Source of the DNA: an uncultured Halomonas sp.
Lineage (GTDB): Bacteria; Pseudomonadota; Gammaproteobacteria; Pseudomonadales; Halomonadaceae
Assembly: GCF_947490095.1 (NCBI RefSeq)
Contig: NZ_CANLFS010000004.1
Location: 1-64,000 of the forward strand
DNA: 64,000 nucleotides
Direction of reading: 5' to 3'
Shown: one piece after another, positions 50,889 through 59,184 of the stretch
Position numbering within the stretch: position 1 is the first letter of the stretch
Layout of the letters: each line of letters starts with the position of its first letter
Position numbers and translations under genes: made by a program
The notes under the pieces: generated by a model
Told to the model about the DNA's origin: nothing
What the model saw: only the letters and a program-made list of their open reading frames with translations
Databases searched by the model: none

Positions 50889-52577
50889 ATCGCTAATCAC
50901 ACTCCCCCCATTCGTCCCTCATCGCCGCCCGAGGCTACCTCCTCCAGAGTCGAGCTCGATACCGACTACATGGTCACCGAGCTGGCCCAGGGCGGCTTTT
51001 TTCAGGGTATGCACCGCGGCATGACCATTACCTCTGCGCTGCTGGTGCTGGCCTTTGTGCTTTTTACCGGCTTCGGCTCGGAGACGGCGGGCACCCTGTT
51101 CGGCGCCACCCGCGCCTGGATCGAGAGCACTTTCAGCGGCTACTACTTGATCACCGTCATGCTGCTGCTGATGGTGTGTGGGTTTATCGTCCTGAGCCGC
51201 TACGGCAATGTGCGACTGGGTCCCGATGATAGCCGCCCGGAGTTCAGCAACTTCGCCTGGTTCTCGATGCTGTTGTCCGCCGGCATCGGTATCGGCATCC
51301 TGTTCTTCGGCGTCGCCGAACCGATCTTCTATCTCGACGATACCGGTGGCTTCGGTTATCCCAATAACCCCCACGCCGATATGGCCGGTGCTACCGCCAT
51401 CGGCCACGAACGCGCCATCGATGCGTTGCGGGTCACCGTCTTCCACTGGGGACTGCACGGCTGGGCCATCTACGTGATCGTTGGCATGTCGCTGGCCTAC
51501 TTTGCCTATCGCAAGGGATTACCGCTGGCGCTGCGCTCGGCCCTCTACCCCTTCATCGGCGAGCGCATCTTCGGCCCGCTGGGGCATCTATTCGATATCC
51601 TCGGTGTACTGGGCTGTGTCTTCGGTGTCGCCACCTCCCTGGGCCTCGGCGTCAGCCAGATGGCCGTGGGGCTGGAGCGCCTGGTGGGTATCGGGTCGGG
51701 CCTGCAGACGCAGCTGATCCTGATCGCCCTGATCTCGGTGGTATCGATTCTTTCCGCCGTCACCGGGGTGAGCCGCGGTATCCGCATCATCTCGGAGATG
51801 AACATCTGGACCTCGGTATTCGTGATCGGCGTCTTCCTGATCGGTGGCCCCACACTCTGGCTGATTGCCGCCTTCGGCGAGACCCTGCTCGATTATGCGA
51901 TTAACTTCATCCCCATGGGGCTGTGGTTTGCAGACGAACCGTCCACGGTGGAGTGGCAACAGGGCTGGACCATCTTCTACTGGGGCTGGTGGCTGGCCTG
52001 GGCGCCCTTCGTCGGGCTATTCATCGCGCGGATCTCCAAGGGTCGTACCCTGCGCGAGTTTGTGCTGGGCGTATTGCTGGTCCCCACCCTGATCATCTTC
52101 GTCTGGCTGATCATCTTCGGCGGCAACGCCATGTATCAGGAGCTCAACGCCAGCGGTGGCCCCGGCAACGCCGGCATCATCGAGATGGTCAACGCCTGGA
52201 ACCTCCCCGCCGCGCTGTTCGCCACCGCCGATGGCATCGCGGGTACCGGCGTGTTCGGCTGGATACTGTCGGCGCTGATGGTATTTCTGCTGATGAGCTG
52301 GTTCGTCACCTCCTCCGACTCCGGCACCCTGGTGCTGACCACCATCCTGTCACTGGGTGATGACGAACCGCCGGCACGCTTCCGGATATTCTGGGGCATC
52401 GTGATCGGCCTGGTGGCCGCCGTACTGTTAGTGGCCGGAGGCCTGACGGCGTTGCAAACGGCGCTGATCGCCGCCGCCCTGCCGCTGAGTGTCGTCATCC
52501 TGGTGATGACCCTGGGGGTACTGGTCTCGCTGCTGCGCGAAACACGTCGAGCCAGGCAGGCCATCAAGCAAGAGTGA
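50889..52577 (+). CDS. BCCT-family carnitine/betaine transporter with probable non-ATG start
   Basis: Twelve-helix betaine/carnitine/choline carrier with the family's tryptophan-rich segment (FYWGWWLAWAPFVGLFIARI) and SAGIGIGILFFGVAEP. The first ATG in frame (50970) comes after RVELDTDY, which resembles the conserved N-terminal part of BCCT proteins, so it seems to be internal. There is no NTG start between the upstream stop at 50871 and 50970. ATC at 50889, seven bases after AAGGA, would give a 562-residue protein beginning (M)ANHTPPIRPSS. Either ATC is used or the original start was mutated. Location next to cdhCAB suggests carnitine or a precursor as substrate. Confidence 0.8.
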   Translation: MANHTPPIRPSSPPEATSSRVELDTDYMVTELAQGGFFQGMHRGMTITSALLVLAFVLFTGFGSETAGTLFGATRAWIESTFSGYYLITVMLLLMVCGFIVLSRYGNVRLGPDDSRPEFSNFAWFSMLLSAGIGIGILFFGVAEPIFYLDDTGGFGYPNNPHADMAGATAIGHERAIDALRVTVFHWGLHGWAIYVIVGMSLAYFAYRKGLPLALRSALYPFIGERIFGPLGHLFDILGVLGCVFGVATSLGLGVSQMAVGLERLVGIGSGLQTQLILIALISVVSILSAVTGVSRGIRIISEMNIWTSVFVIGVFLIGGPTLWLIAAFGETLLDYAINFIPMGLWFADEPSTVEWQQGWTIFYWGWWLAWAPFVGLFIARISKGRTLREFVLGVLLVPTLIIFVWLIIFGGNAMYQELNASGGPGNAGIIEMVNAWNLPAALFATADGIAGTGVFGWILSALMVFLLMSWFVTSSDSGTLVLTTILSLGDDEPPARFRIFWGIVIGLVAAVLLVAGGLTALQTALIAAALPLSVVILVMTLGVLVSLLRETRRARQAIKQE

Positions 52578-52610
52578 CTCCTGGGGACGCCAAGCGCCCT
52601 GCCCAACCAC

Positions 52611-52643
52611 AAGGCCCGCCCCGGACACACCGGGACGGGCCTT
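52611..52643. terminator. Hairpin terminator between the BCCT and GGE-repeat genes
   Basis: A 14-base stem with one mismatch (52611-52624 with 52630-52643, AAGGCCCG arm) and loop ACACA lies between convergent genes. The ends AAGG and CCTT give short A/T runs on both sides, so it can serve both strands, although the U-tracts are weak. Confidence 0.6.
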
Positions 52644-52672
52644 GTCATTGCCGGTCGGAGCTATGGCTCGGC

Positions 52673-53671
52673 CTAGTAACGGCCGAGTGTCGCCTCCAGC
52701 TTGAACAGCCGGGCGGAAAGCTCACCGGGGGTCATCACCGGTGCCTCCGGGGCCACCGCAGACGGCCAGGCCTCGAGGGTCGATTCATAGGCCGCGAGTA
52801 AATCCCCATAGGCGTCATCCGCATAGAGGTCGGCCTGTGCCTCGAGCAGCGCCTTGGCCGTCAGCACGAAGCCGCGGCTATCCTGGTATTCGACGACGTT
52901 GACGAACTGGCCGTCGTCCACGGCTTCCTCATACTCGTGCAGCGCCTGACGCAGCAGGACCAGCTGAGCGCGGCTCTGGAAGGCCACATCATCACGCAGC
53001 TCGCCATCCACATCATGCATGGCGGCATTAATTGCCTCGAGCGCGGCCGCATAGGCATCGGCCTTGTTCTCCCACTCACCGCCGTCGCGCACCGTCTCGA
53101 CCAGGGCCTCCAGGGTCGGTTCGAAGTCCTCGAGGCCGCGCGCCTCGAGGGCCGGCTCCAGTACTCCGTAGTGCTCGTGGATGGGGTGGCCAAAGTGTGG
53201 CTGGGCGGCGGTCTGCTCACCGGCCTGGTAGAGCTCACGGGCCACGGCGAGGTGTCCCTTCATCATCGCCAGATTGGTGAAATACACGCCGGGGTTACTG
53301 ACATCGATGGAGTGGCCGCCTTCGCCGCCTTCGCCACCTTCACCGCCTTCACCGCCTTCACCGCCTTCGCCGCCGGCGGACGCGTTCAGATAGTCAAAGG
53401 CCGCATAGGGGTTGGCGCCACCGCCTTCACCACCTTCACCACCTTCACCACCTTCACCACCTTCACCACCTTGATGGTGATGACCCGCTTCGCCGCCTTC
53501 GCCGCCTTCTCCGCCTTCTCCACCGTGGTCGACATGGGCCAGCAGCGGGCTATCACCACCCTGGGTATAGTCGACTGAGGGCTCGGCCTCTGCCCAGCCG
53601 GCGGTGCTGGTCCCCAGCAAAACGCTGGCACCAACGCCGACCCAGAGCTTCGTGCGAGAGCTATGTGACAT
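52673..53671 (-). CDS. Exported protein with Gly-Gly-Glu tandem repeats (unknown function)
   Basis: A 332-residue protein that I do not recognise. A signal peptide ends near TAGWA|EAE (residue 27). Three runs of the tripeptide GGE lie at residues 50-62, 68-85 and 100-119, separated by short segments, one with HHH. The rest (about 120-332) is predicted alpha-helical, charged, and has a His-rich stretch HFGHPIHEHYG near residue 165, plus EYQDSRGFVLTAKALLEAQ. It could bind metal, and the acidic repeats could bind cations. AAGGAGGCTTAT precedes the ATG. The gene is divergent from the PiuC-type dioxygenase and convergent with the BCCT gene. Iron-related function is a guess from the neighbour only. 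Confidence 0.7.
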   Translation of the reverse strand: MSHSSRTKLWVGVGASVLLGTSTAGWAEAEPSVDYTQGGDSPLLAHVDHGGEGGEGGEGGEAGHHHQGGEGGEGGEGGEGGEGGGANPYAAFDYLNASAGGEGGEGGEGGEGGEGGEGGHSIDVSNPGVYFTNLAMMKGHLAVARELYQAGEQTAAQPHFGHPIHEHYGVLEPALEARGLEDFEPTLEALVETVRDGGEWENKADAYAAALEAINAAMHDVDGELRDDVAFQSRAQLVLLRQALHEYEEAVDDGQFVNVVEYQDSRGFVLTAKALLEAQADLYADDAYGDLLAAYESTLEAWPSAVAPEAPVMTPGELSARLFKLEATLGRY

Positions 53672-53824
53672 ATAAGCCTCCTTTTGTGCGTGCAACTGAC
53701 AAGGGGATAGCCGTACAGGCTAATGAATGCACGGTCGTAGGGTGCCGACTTAAGAGGCCTAATACAAACGATTCCCAGTTGTTTATAATCGGGGCTCATT
53801 TCTCGACTGACTGGAGCATCGCCC

Positions 53825-54499
53825 GTGATTCTCTGCATCGACCAGGCCATCTCCCCCGAGCTTCTCTCCCGCATCCGGACCACCCTGAACGATGCCGCCT
53901 TTCGCGACGGGCGCGAGACCGCCGGTTGGCACGCCCGCACGGTCAAGCACAATCAGCAGGCCGACGGACGCCACCCGGAGATCGCCGAGCTACACACGGC
54001 TGTCGCCAAGGACCTGCAAGCCAACCCGCTATTCCAGATGGCGGCACGCCCCAGGCGCATGAAGCCGATGATGTTCAGCCGCTACCGGGAAGGCATGAGC
54101 TACGGCAATCATGTGGACGATGCGATCATGGGCACTCCCCAGGGAGCCATGCGCACCGACCTGTCGTTCACGCTGTTTCTCAACGACCCCAACGACTATG
54201 ATGGCGGCGAGCTGCTCATCGACTCCAGCGCCGGCGAACAGACCTACAAGCTGCCCGCCGGGGCCCTGATTCTCTATCCGTCCTCGACCCTGCACCGAGT
54301 CGTGCCGGTTAACCGGGGTGAGCGCCTGGCCGTCGTAGGCTGGGCACAGAGCCAGGTGCGTGACCCCCAGCAGCGCGAGATCCTGTTCGACCTGGATACC
54401 ACCCGGCGCCAGGAGTTCGAGGCCAACGGCAAGACCCGCACCTTCGACATGCTGTCGAAGAGCCTGGCGAATCTGCTGCGGATGTGGGCCGATATTTAA
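53825..54499 (+). CDS. PKHD-type Fe(II)/2-oxoglutarate hydroxylase (PiuC-like)
   Basis: Dioxygenase of 224 residues starting with GTG. The iron triad is H and D in YGNHVDDAIMG and the distal His in SSTLHRVVPV; the oxoglutarate Arg follows in NRGERLAVVGWAQSQ. The pattern and length fit PiuC, an iron-regulated protein usually found with siderophore receptors. No TonB receptor lies here. The neighbours are the GGE-repeat protein (divergent) and a carnitine regulator. I saw no Fur box of the classical 19-base type in the 153-base gap. Confidence 0.85.
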   Translation: MILCIDQAISPELLSRIRTTLNDAAFRDGRETAGWHARTVKHNQQADGRHPEIAELHTAVAKDLQANPLFQMAARPRRMKPMMFSRYREGMSYGNHVDDAIMGTPQGAMRTDLSFTLFLNDPNDYDGGELLIDSSAGEQTYKLPAGALILYPSSTLHRVVPVNRGERLAVVGWAQSQVRDPQQREILFDLDTTRRQEFEANGKTRTFDMLSKSLANLLRMWADI

Positions 54500-54529
54500 T
54501 TGCCGGTATCCTGAATCGGTCTCCTGATC

Positions 54530-55498
54530 ATGAGAATCCAGCCCCCCGATACCCGCCCAGAACGCATCGGCTTCCTGCTATTACCGCGATTCGCCATGGT
54601 GGCCTTCTTCTCGGTGATCGAGCCGCTGCGCATCGCCAACCGCATCAGCGGGGAGATGCTGTTCGCGTGGGACCTGATCAGCCGTGATGGTGAGCCGGTG
54701 ATCGCCTCCAACGGCATGACCCTGAACGTCAGCTATTCGCTTTACGAGGCACCGATGCTGCCCAGCCTGACGGTATGCGCCAGTTTCGAGCCACAGAGCA
54801 CCATCGATGACGCGCTGATTGCCTGGCTTCATGAGCGCGCAGCGACAGGCTGTGTGCTGGGGGGCATGGATACCGGTTGCTATATCCTGGCCGCCGCCGG
54901 CCTGCTCGATGATCAGACGGTGACCCTGCACTGGGAGTGCTTGCCCGACTTCCGCTCCCGCTTTCCCCGGGTCGATGCGGTCGAGTCGATCTACGAGGTG
55001 ACCACCGCGGGCTTCTCGTGCGCCGGCGGCAGCGCCGCAATCGACATGAGCCTCGACCTGATCCGCCGTCGGCATGGCAAGGACCTGGCTACCCGGGTGC
55101 GTGACCAGCTGGTCCACGACCAGGGTCGTCGGCCCGCCAGCCGTCAGCGCGACCCCGTGATTCCTCGGGAGCCACTGCTGCAGCGCGCCATCGCGCTGAT
55201 GGAGGCTAACCTCGAAACGCCCCTGGGCATCGGCGAGCTGGCCGACGAACTCGATATCTCCTGGCGCCGCCTCGACCGGCTGTTCGCGCGCCACCTGGAT
55301 ACCTCCCCCCAGCAAGCCTATCTGGCCCGGCGCCTGGACCATGCTCACCGCCTGCTGCGCGTGACGCCCCACAGCATCATGCAGATCGCCCTGGCCTGCG
55401 GATTCGCCTCGCCCTCGAACTTCTCTCGCGCCTTCAGGCGACGACATGGCCTCACGCCAAGCGAGTTGCGCCGGCAGGAACTGTCGAATCGTGCATAG
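54530..55498 (+). CDS. cdhR: GlxA-type AraC-family regulator, CdhR-like
   Basis: Regulator of 322 residues with an N-terminal DJ-1/PfpI-like domain (GFLLLPRFAMVAFFSVIEPLR, then GGMDTGCYILAAAGLLD) and a C-terminal AraC helix-turn-helix pair (about residues 220-315: LGIGELADELDISWRRLDRLF, IALACGFASPSNFSRAFRR). This GlxA architecture is that of CdhR and GbdR, activators of carnitine and betaine genes in Pseudomonas. Its place between cdhCAB and the gamma-butyrobetaine dioxygenase gene supports a CdhR role; the precise inducer is inferred. Confidence 0.82.
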   Translation: MRIQPPDTRPERIGFLLLPRFAMVAFFSVIEPLRIANRISGEMLFAWDLISRDGEPVIASNGMTLNVSYSLYEAPMLPSLTVCASFEPQSTIDDALIAWLHERAATGCVLGGMDTGCYILAAAGLLDDQTVTLHWECLPDFRSRFPRVDAVESIYEVTTAGFSCAGGSAAIDMSLDLIRRRHGKDLATRVRDQLVHDQGRRPASRQRDPVIPREPLLQRAIALMEANLETPLGIGELADELDISWRRLDRLFARHLDTSPQQAYLARRLDHAHRLLRVTPHSIMQIALACGFASPSNFSRAFRRRHGLTPSELRRQELSNRA

Positions 55499-55579
55499 TC
55501 GATGTCGAACTTCGCCAGGCGTCACGCCTCCTCCACTGGCACTCTAGGCGGTGTTGCGAATCCCCCGAAGGAGGCCAAG

Positions 55580-56815
55580 ATGACCATCGCTCTTCCAGTG
55601 ACACCCGATTACGACGCCTGGCCCATCGAGGCGCACCTCGAGACGCTATCCTTCTCGCCACGCCTGGTGACCGTGCGCTGGAGCGATGGTCGCGAAAGCC
55701 GCTATCACAGCATCTGGTTGCGTGAGAATGCCGCCGACGACTCCACCATCAACCCGGCCACCCGGGAGCGCATCCTCGACCTCTCCGCCCTGCCCGGATG
55801 GCCGGAGATCGCCGGCGCCGAGATCGATGCCGTCGGCGCACTATGTGTGGACTTTGCCCCGGAGCAACGGCGCCTGCGCTTTCACCCCGGCTGGCTGCGT
55901 GCCCACGATTACGACAATGCCGAGGATCCCGAGGCGCCGCTGGTAGCGGTACAGCTCTGGCATGGCGGCCCCGAGGCGGCCCCGGAGAGTCTCGACGCCG
56001 GCGGCCTGCTCGACACCACGCCTGACAGCGAAGCCGAGGAGACAATTCTGGCCCCGGCCCTGGAAAGCGTGCTGGGTCAGGGGATGGTGCGCCTGCGCGG
56101 CCTGCCCACTGAACCCGGCTCGCTGGAGGCCATCGCCCGGCGCATCGGCCCGGTACGCCCTACCAACTTCGGCCTGCTGTTCGACGTCAAGGCCAAACCG
56201 GATCCGGACTCCAACGCCTATACCTCGATCGCCCTGCCACCGCATACCGATCTGCCGACGCGCGAGTATCATCCCGGCCTGCAGATGCTGCACTGCCTGG
56301 AGAACAGCGTCGCCGGTGGCCAGGCGGTAATGCTCGACGGCTTCGCCGTGGCCGAAGCGCTGCGTCAACGCAATCCCGAGGCCTTCGAGACCCTGACCCG
56401 GGTTCACTGGTGCTTCGCCAACACCGCTCGGACCACCGACTACGTCTGGTACTCGCCGATGATTCGCCTGGATGATCGCGGCGAACTGCTCGAGGTACGC
56501 ATCGCGGACTTCCTGCGCGGCCCGCTCCAGACGAGCTTCGATGAGGTGGAGTCGGCCTATGAGGCGCTGATGACCCTGCAGGCGATGCTGCGCGAGCCTG
56601 AGTTCGCCATCCGCTTCACCTATGCGCCCGGCGACCTGGTGATCTTCGACAACCGTCGCCTGTTACACGCCCGCGACGCCTTCGAGGGCTCAAGCGGCCA
56701 CCGCTGGCTGCAGGGCTGCTATATGGAACGTGACGAGGTACGCTCACGCTATCGTATGGTGCAGCGTAAACGGCGAGAGCGCCGCGTAGCGGACCAGGAG
56801 CAAGCAGACGCGTGA
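55580..56815 (+). CDS. Gamma-butyrobetaine dioxygenase-like protein
   Basis: A 411-residue Fe(II)/2-oxoglutarate dioxygenase of the gamma-butyrobetaine/trimethyllysine hydroxylase family, which makes L-carnitine. The iron ligands are in PPHTDLPT and RRLLHARDAF, with the oxoglutarate region GHRWLQGCY. The N-terminal domain keeps IWLREN but has no cysteines where family members have a zinc site; the usual histidine in the following motif also appears replaced (RRLRFHPGWL). The zinc site therefore seems lost. AAGGAGG precedes the ATG. It adjoins a CdhR-like regulator and a hydrolase, consistent with feeding the cdhCAB pathway. Confidence 0.85.
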   Translation: MTIALPVTPDYDAWPIEAHLETLSFSPRLVTVRWSDGRESRYHSIWLRENAADDSTINPATRERILDLSALPGWPEIAGAEIDAVGALCVDFAPEQRRLRFHPGWLRAHDYDNAEDPEAPLVAVQLWHGGPEAAPESLDAGGLLDTTPDSEAEETILAPALESVLGQGMVRLRGLPTEPGSLEAIARRIGPVRPTNFGLLFDVKAKPDPDSNAYTSIALPPHTDLPTREYHPGLQMLHCLENSVAGGQAVMLDGFAVAEALRQRNPEAFETLTRVHWCFANTARTTDYVWYSPMIRLDDRGELLEVRIADFLRGPLQTSFDEVESAYEALMTLQAMLREPEFAIRFTYAPGDLVIFDNRRLLHARDAFEGSSGHRWLQGCYMERDEVRSRYRMVQRKRRERRVADQEQADA

Positions 56816-56825
56816 TGATGAGTCG

Positions 56826-57650
56826 ATGTTGACGACCAGTGACTTCATCGCTCGTTTCGAGGCAGGGCTGGCCAGCATGACCGGTCAACCCTGGCCCGAG
56901 GCGCGAGAACGCTACGATGCGTTATGCCGGACGTTCGCCCCACCCGACCCGCCGGGCATGCAAATCATCGACGAGCGATGCAGCGGCGTTGACGTCCGCC
57001 GCTTCCTGCCCGCAGGGGCTTTCTCCGGCAAGGTACTGTTTGTTCACGGCGGGGGCTTTACCATCGGTTCGGTACGCAGCCATCACGGCGTTGCCGCCAG
57101 CCTCGCCGCGTGCCTTGGGCGCGAAGTGGTCAGCATCGACTATTGCCTGGCCCCGGAGGCTTGCTATGCCGAGATGCTGGCCGACTGCCTTGCCGTGGTC
57201 GACACCTGCGAGCCACTCGCCCTGGTGGGAGACAGCGCCGGTGGTCGACTGGTGATGGATCTGGCCGTCAAGTTACCCACAGCGCCGCCATTGGGATTGA
57301 TCTACCCGCCTGTGGATGGAATCGATGAGTCGACCCTGGGCGCTTCCGCACCCTTGCTCTCTCGTGATGATGTGTTCGGTATCGCCCAACTCTGCCCCGA
57401 GGCACTCCCCTCCTACACGAAGGCCGCTCCTCCCGCGAGACAGATGGAGATTCTGGCGGTCACGCATGACCCACTCACTCGTCCTCTGGCGGCCGCCGTC
57501 ACGCGCTGGCGCCATGCCGGTGCCAGCATCGGCTATCGCTGCGCCGCCGGCATGGTTCACGGTGCATTGCATGCCCATGCACGACTCCCCGAAATGCGCA
57601 GCGCCTGGCAGGAGTTCTGCCAGGCGCTGAAGGGGCGACTCGGGGAATAG
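56826..57650 (+). CDS. Alpha/beta hydrolase (HSL-like), possible acylcarnitine esterase
   Basis: Hydrolase of 274 residues with the oxyanion-hole motif HGGGFTIGS, the nucleophile elbow GDSAGGR and a late His in AAGMVHGAL. This is the hormone-sensitive-lipase (esterase family IV) pattern. It starts ten bases after the gamma-butyrobetaine dioxygenase gene. Pseudomonas carnitine operons include hocS, an alpha/beta hydrolase acting on short-chain acylcarnitines, so that activity is a reasonable guess; another ester is possible. Confidence 0.75.
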   Translation: MLTTSDFIARFEAGLASMTGQPWPEARERYDALCRTFAPPDPPGMQIIDERCSGVDVRRFLPAGAFSGKVLFVHGGGFTIGSVRSHHGVAASLAACLGREVVSIDYCLAPEACYAEMLADCLAVVDTCEPLALVGDSAGGRLVMDLAVKLPTAPPLGLIYPPVDGIDESTLGASAPLLSRDDVFGIAQLCPEALPSYTKAAPPARQMEILAVTHDPLTRPLAAAVTRWRHAGASIGYRCAAGMVHGALHAHARLPEMRSAWQEFCQALKGRLGE

Positions 57651-57660
57651 CACCGAGAGC

Positions 57661-58593
57661 TTAGAAGTATAGGGCGCGTACCGCCTCGATGGCGGGTGTG
57701 CCATCACGTGCCTCGACGCCTTCCAGCCAGCCGGCCACGGTATCGAGGTTTTCGCCGATCCAATCGTTGGCGACCTCGTCCGCCGGCCGATCCTCATGAC
57801 TATAACCGTGGACCCAGGCGTTCTGATCCTCGATCTTCACCACATACTGTGACAGGAAGCGGTGCAGCTGAGGATCCTCTTCCGCCAGACTCGCCGGCAC
57901 CACCGTCCACACCGTGCTGTCGATATCGGCAACACCCGCGCCGTCGGCGTCCTCCAGGTAGGCCAGATCAAAGCTGACGTTCATCCAGTGCGGTTCCCAG
58001 CCAACGAAGGTGATCCACTCGCCGTCGGCCATCTTGCGTTCGGCCTGGGCCAGCATGGCCGCCGTGGAGCTCTCGCGCAGGTTCCAGTCGCCGAGACCCG
58101 CAAGGTCGTTATCGATAGCCGCGAGAATGGCGGTATTGATGCCGGTACCCGCCTCGATACCCTGGATCCCACCCTCGAAGCGCTCGCGATAAGCATCGAG
58201 ATCGGCCACCGAGGTCACGCCGGCATCATGGACGTATTGGGGTACCACCAGGCCTGAGGTGGCGCCCCGGATATTGGAAACCAGCTTCTCGACCTTGTCC
58301 TCAGCCACCAAGGGTTCAACCATCTCCGTCTGCACCGGGTACCAGCCTCCCAGGTAGACATCCAGATCGTTACGGGTCAGCCCTTCGAGGATGACGCTTA
58401 CCGCCAGATCGTTCTGACGTGTCTCATAGCCCATGGCCTCGACCAGCTGGACCGCCACCTCGGACTTCACCGTGACGCCCGGCCAGGCCGGTACGCCGAA
58501 ACGCACCTCGTCAAGCTCGGCCATTGCCGGTCCCGCCAGCAACATCGGTGCCAACGCGGCGGTGTACCTCAAGTTCCGGGAAAAAGCACGCAT
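57661..58593 (-). CDS. OpuAC/ProX-type quaternary-amine binding protein (CaiX-like)
   Basis: Periplasmic binding protein of 310 residues, signal peptide ending near GPAMA|ELD. It shares RFGVPAWPGVTVKSEVAVQL, LDVYLGGWYPVQ and VGWEPHWMNVSFDLAY with the protein at 28484 and with carnitine/choline binding proteins. It is convergent with the hydrolase gene and lies at the end of the carnitine cluster, so it probably plays the CaiX role, binding carnitine or gamma-butyrobetaine. No permease or ATPase is adjacent. AGGAGGCGTCAG precedes the ATG. Confidence 0.85.
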   Translation of the reverse strand: MRAFSRNLRYTAALAPMLLAGPAMAELDEVRFGVPAWPGVTVKSEVAVQLVEAMGYETRQNDLAVSVILEGLTRNDLDVYLGGWYPVQTEMVEPLVAEDKVEKLVSNIRGATSGLVVPQYVHDAGVTSVADLDAYRERFEGGIQGIEAGTGINTAILAAIDNDLAGLGDWNLRESSTAAMLAQAERKMADGEWITFVGWEPHWMNVSFDLAYLEDADGAGVADIDSTVWTVVPASLAEEDPQLHRFLSQYVVKIEDQNAWVHGYSHEDRPADEVANDWIGENLDTVAGWLEGVEARDGTPAIEAVRALYF

Positions 58594-58935
58594 CTGACGC
58601 CTCCTGTGGATAATATCTCCACAGTCTACGCCAGAGATTCAAAGAAACCCTACAAAAGACGACTTACAATTAACAAAAGGCGACATTCTCAAAGCTAGAT
58701 GACTCACACAACTCAGGTAGCGACGTAAGGAGCTCTGTTCATGCAACTGATCAGCTCGACACAATTAGCACACTAACAACAAACCTCGTCGCTTGACGGC
58801 AAGAGCATTCTCAGCTATTGATATATTTATTCGTATAAATAGAACAATTAGATCCGATTCAATCATCACCCCCTCCAGATGACTTTTGTCAAACGGAGAT
58901 TCCTCCCCCACCAACCAAAAACAAGGGGAAGCGCA
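58594..58935. promoter_or_regulatory. AT-rich intergenic region with a perfect palindrome
   Basis: No gene is visible. The region is markedly AT-richer than the carnitine genes to its left. At 58824-58841 it contains TATTTAT-TCGT-ATAAATA, a perfect inverted repeat with 7-base arms, which could overlap the promoter of the symporter operon and be the site for the GntR regulator encoded at 60762. This is inference. Confidence 0.5.
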
Positions 58936-59172
58936 ATGAGAACGACCCTCCCAACGAAGAAACTAGCCCTTTACGGCGGCATGATACTCGGCTTCATCAT
59001 GCTCGAAAGCCCTCTCATAATGATGGCTAACAAGGTTGAGCCCATGATCATGGGCGCACCTTTTCTACTCGTCTGGAATCTGGGGTGGTGGGCTTTTCTC
59101 ACCACCCTTTTCTTGGTGGCCTATCTCACTAACTGGGGTAGCAGCACCTCTGCTCCCCAGCACAGTCGCTAA
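58936..59172 (+). CDS. DUF3311-type small membrane protein
   Basis: A 78-residue protein with two hydrophobic helices (about residues 10-30 and 40-65) and the PMIMGAPFLLVWNLGWW segment typical of DUF3311/YhdT proteins. Such proteins sit directly before an SSS-family symporter, as here (12-base gap), and are thought to be an accessory subunit. The ATG follows AGGGGAA. Confidence 0.75.
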   Translation: MRTTLPTKKLALYGGMILGFIMLESPLIMMANKVEPMIMGAPFLLVWNLGWWAFLTTLFLVAYLTNWGSSTSAPQHSR

Positions 59173-59184
59173 GGAGATCATGCC

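Noticed and set aside
52937..53578. Plus-strand frame with Phe/Thr/Ala repeats antisense to the GGE gene
   Set aside because: It exists only because the GGE codons have no stops on the other strand; no ribosome site and no signal peptide.
53672..53824. Fur box between the GGE gene and the PiuC-type gene
   Set aside because: I looked for a GATAATGATAATCATTATC-like site and found only weak AT-rich similarity.
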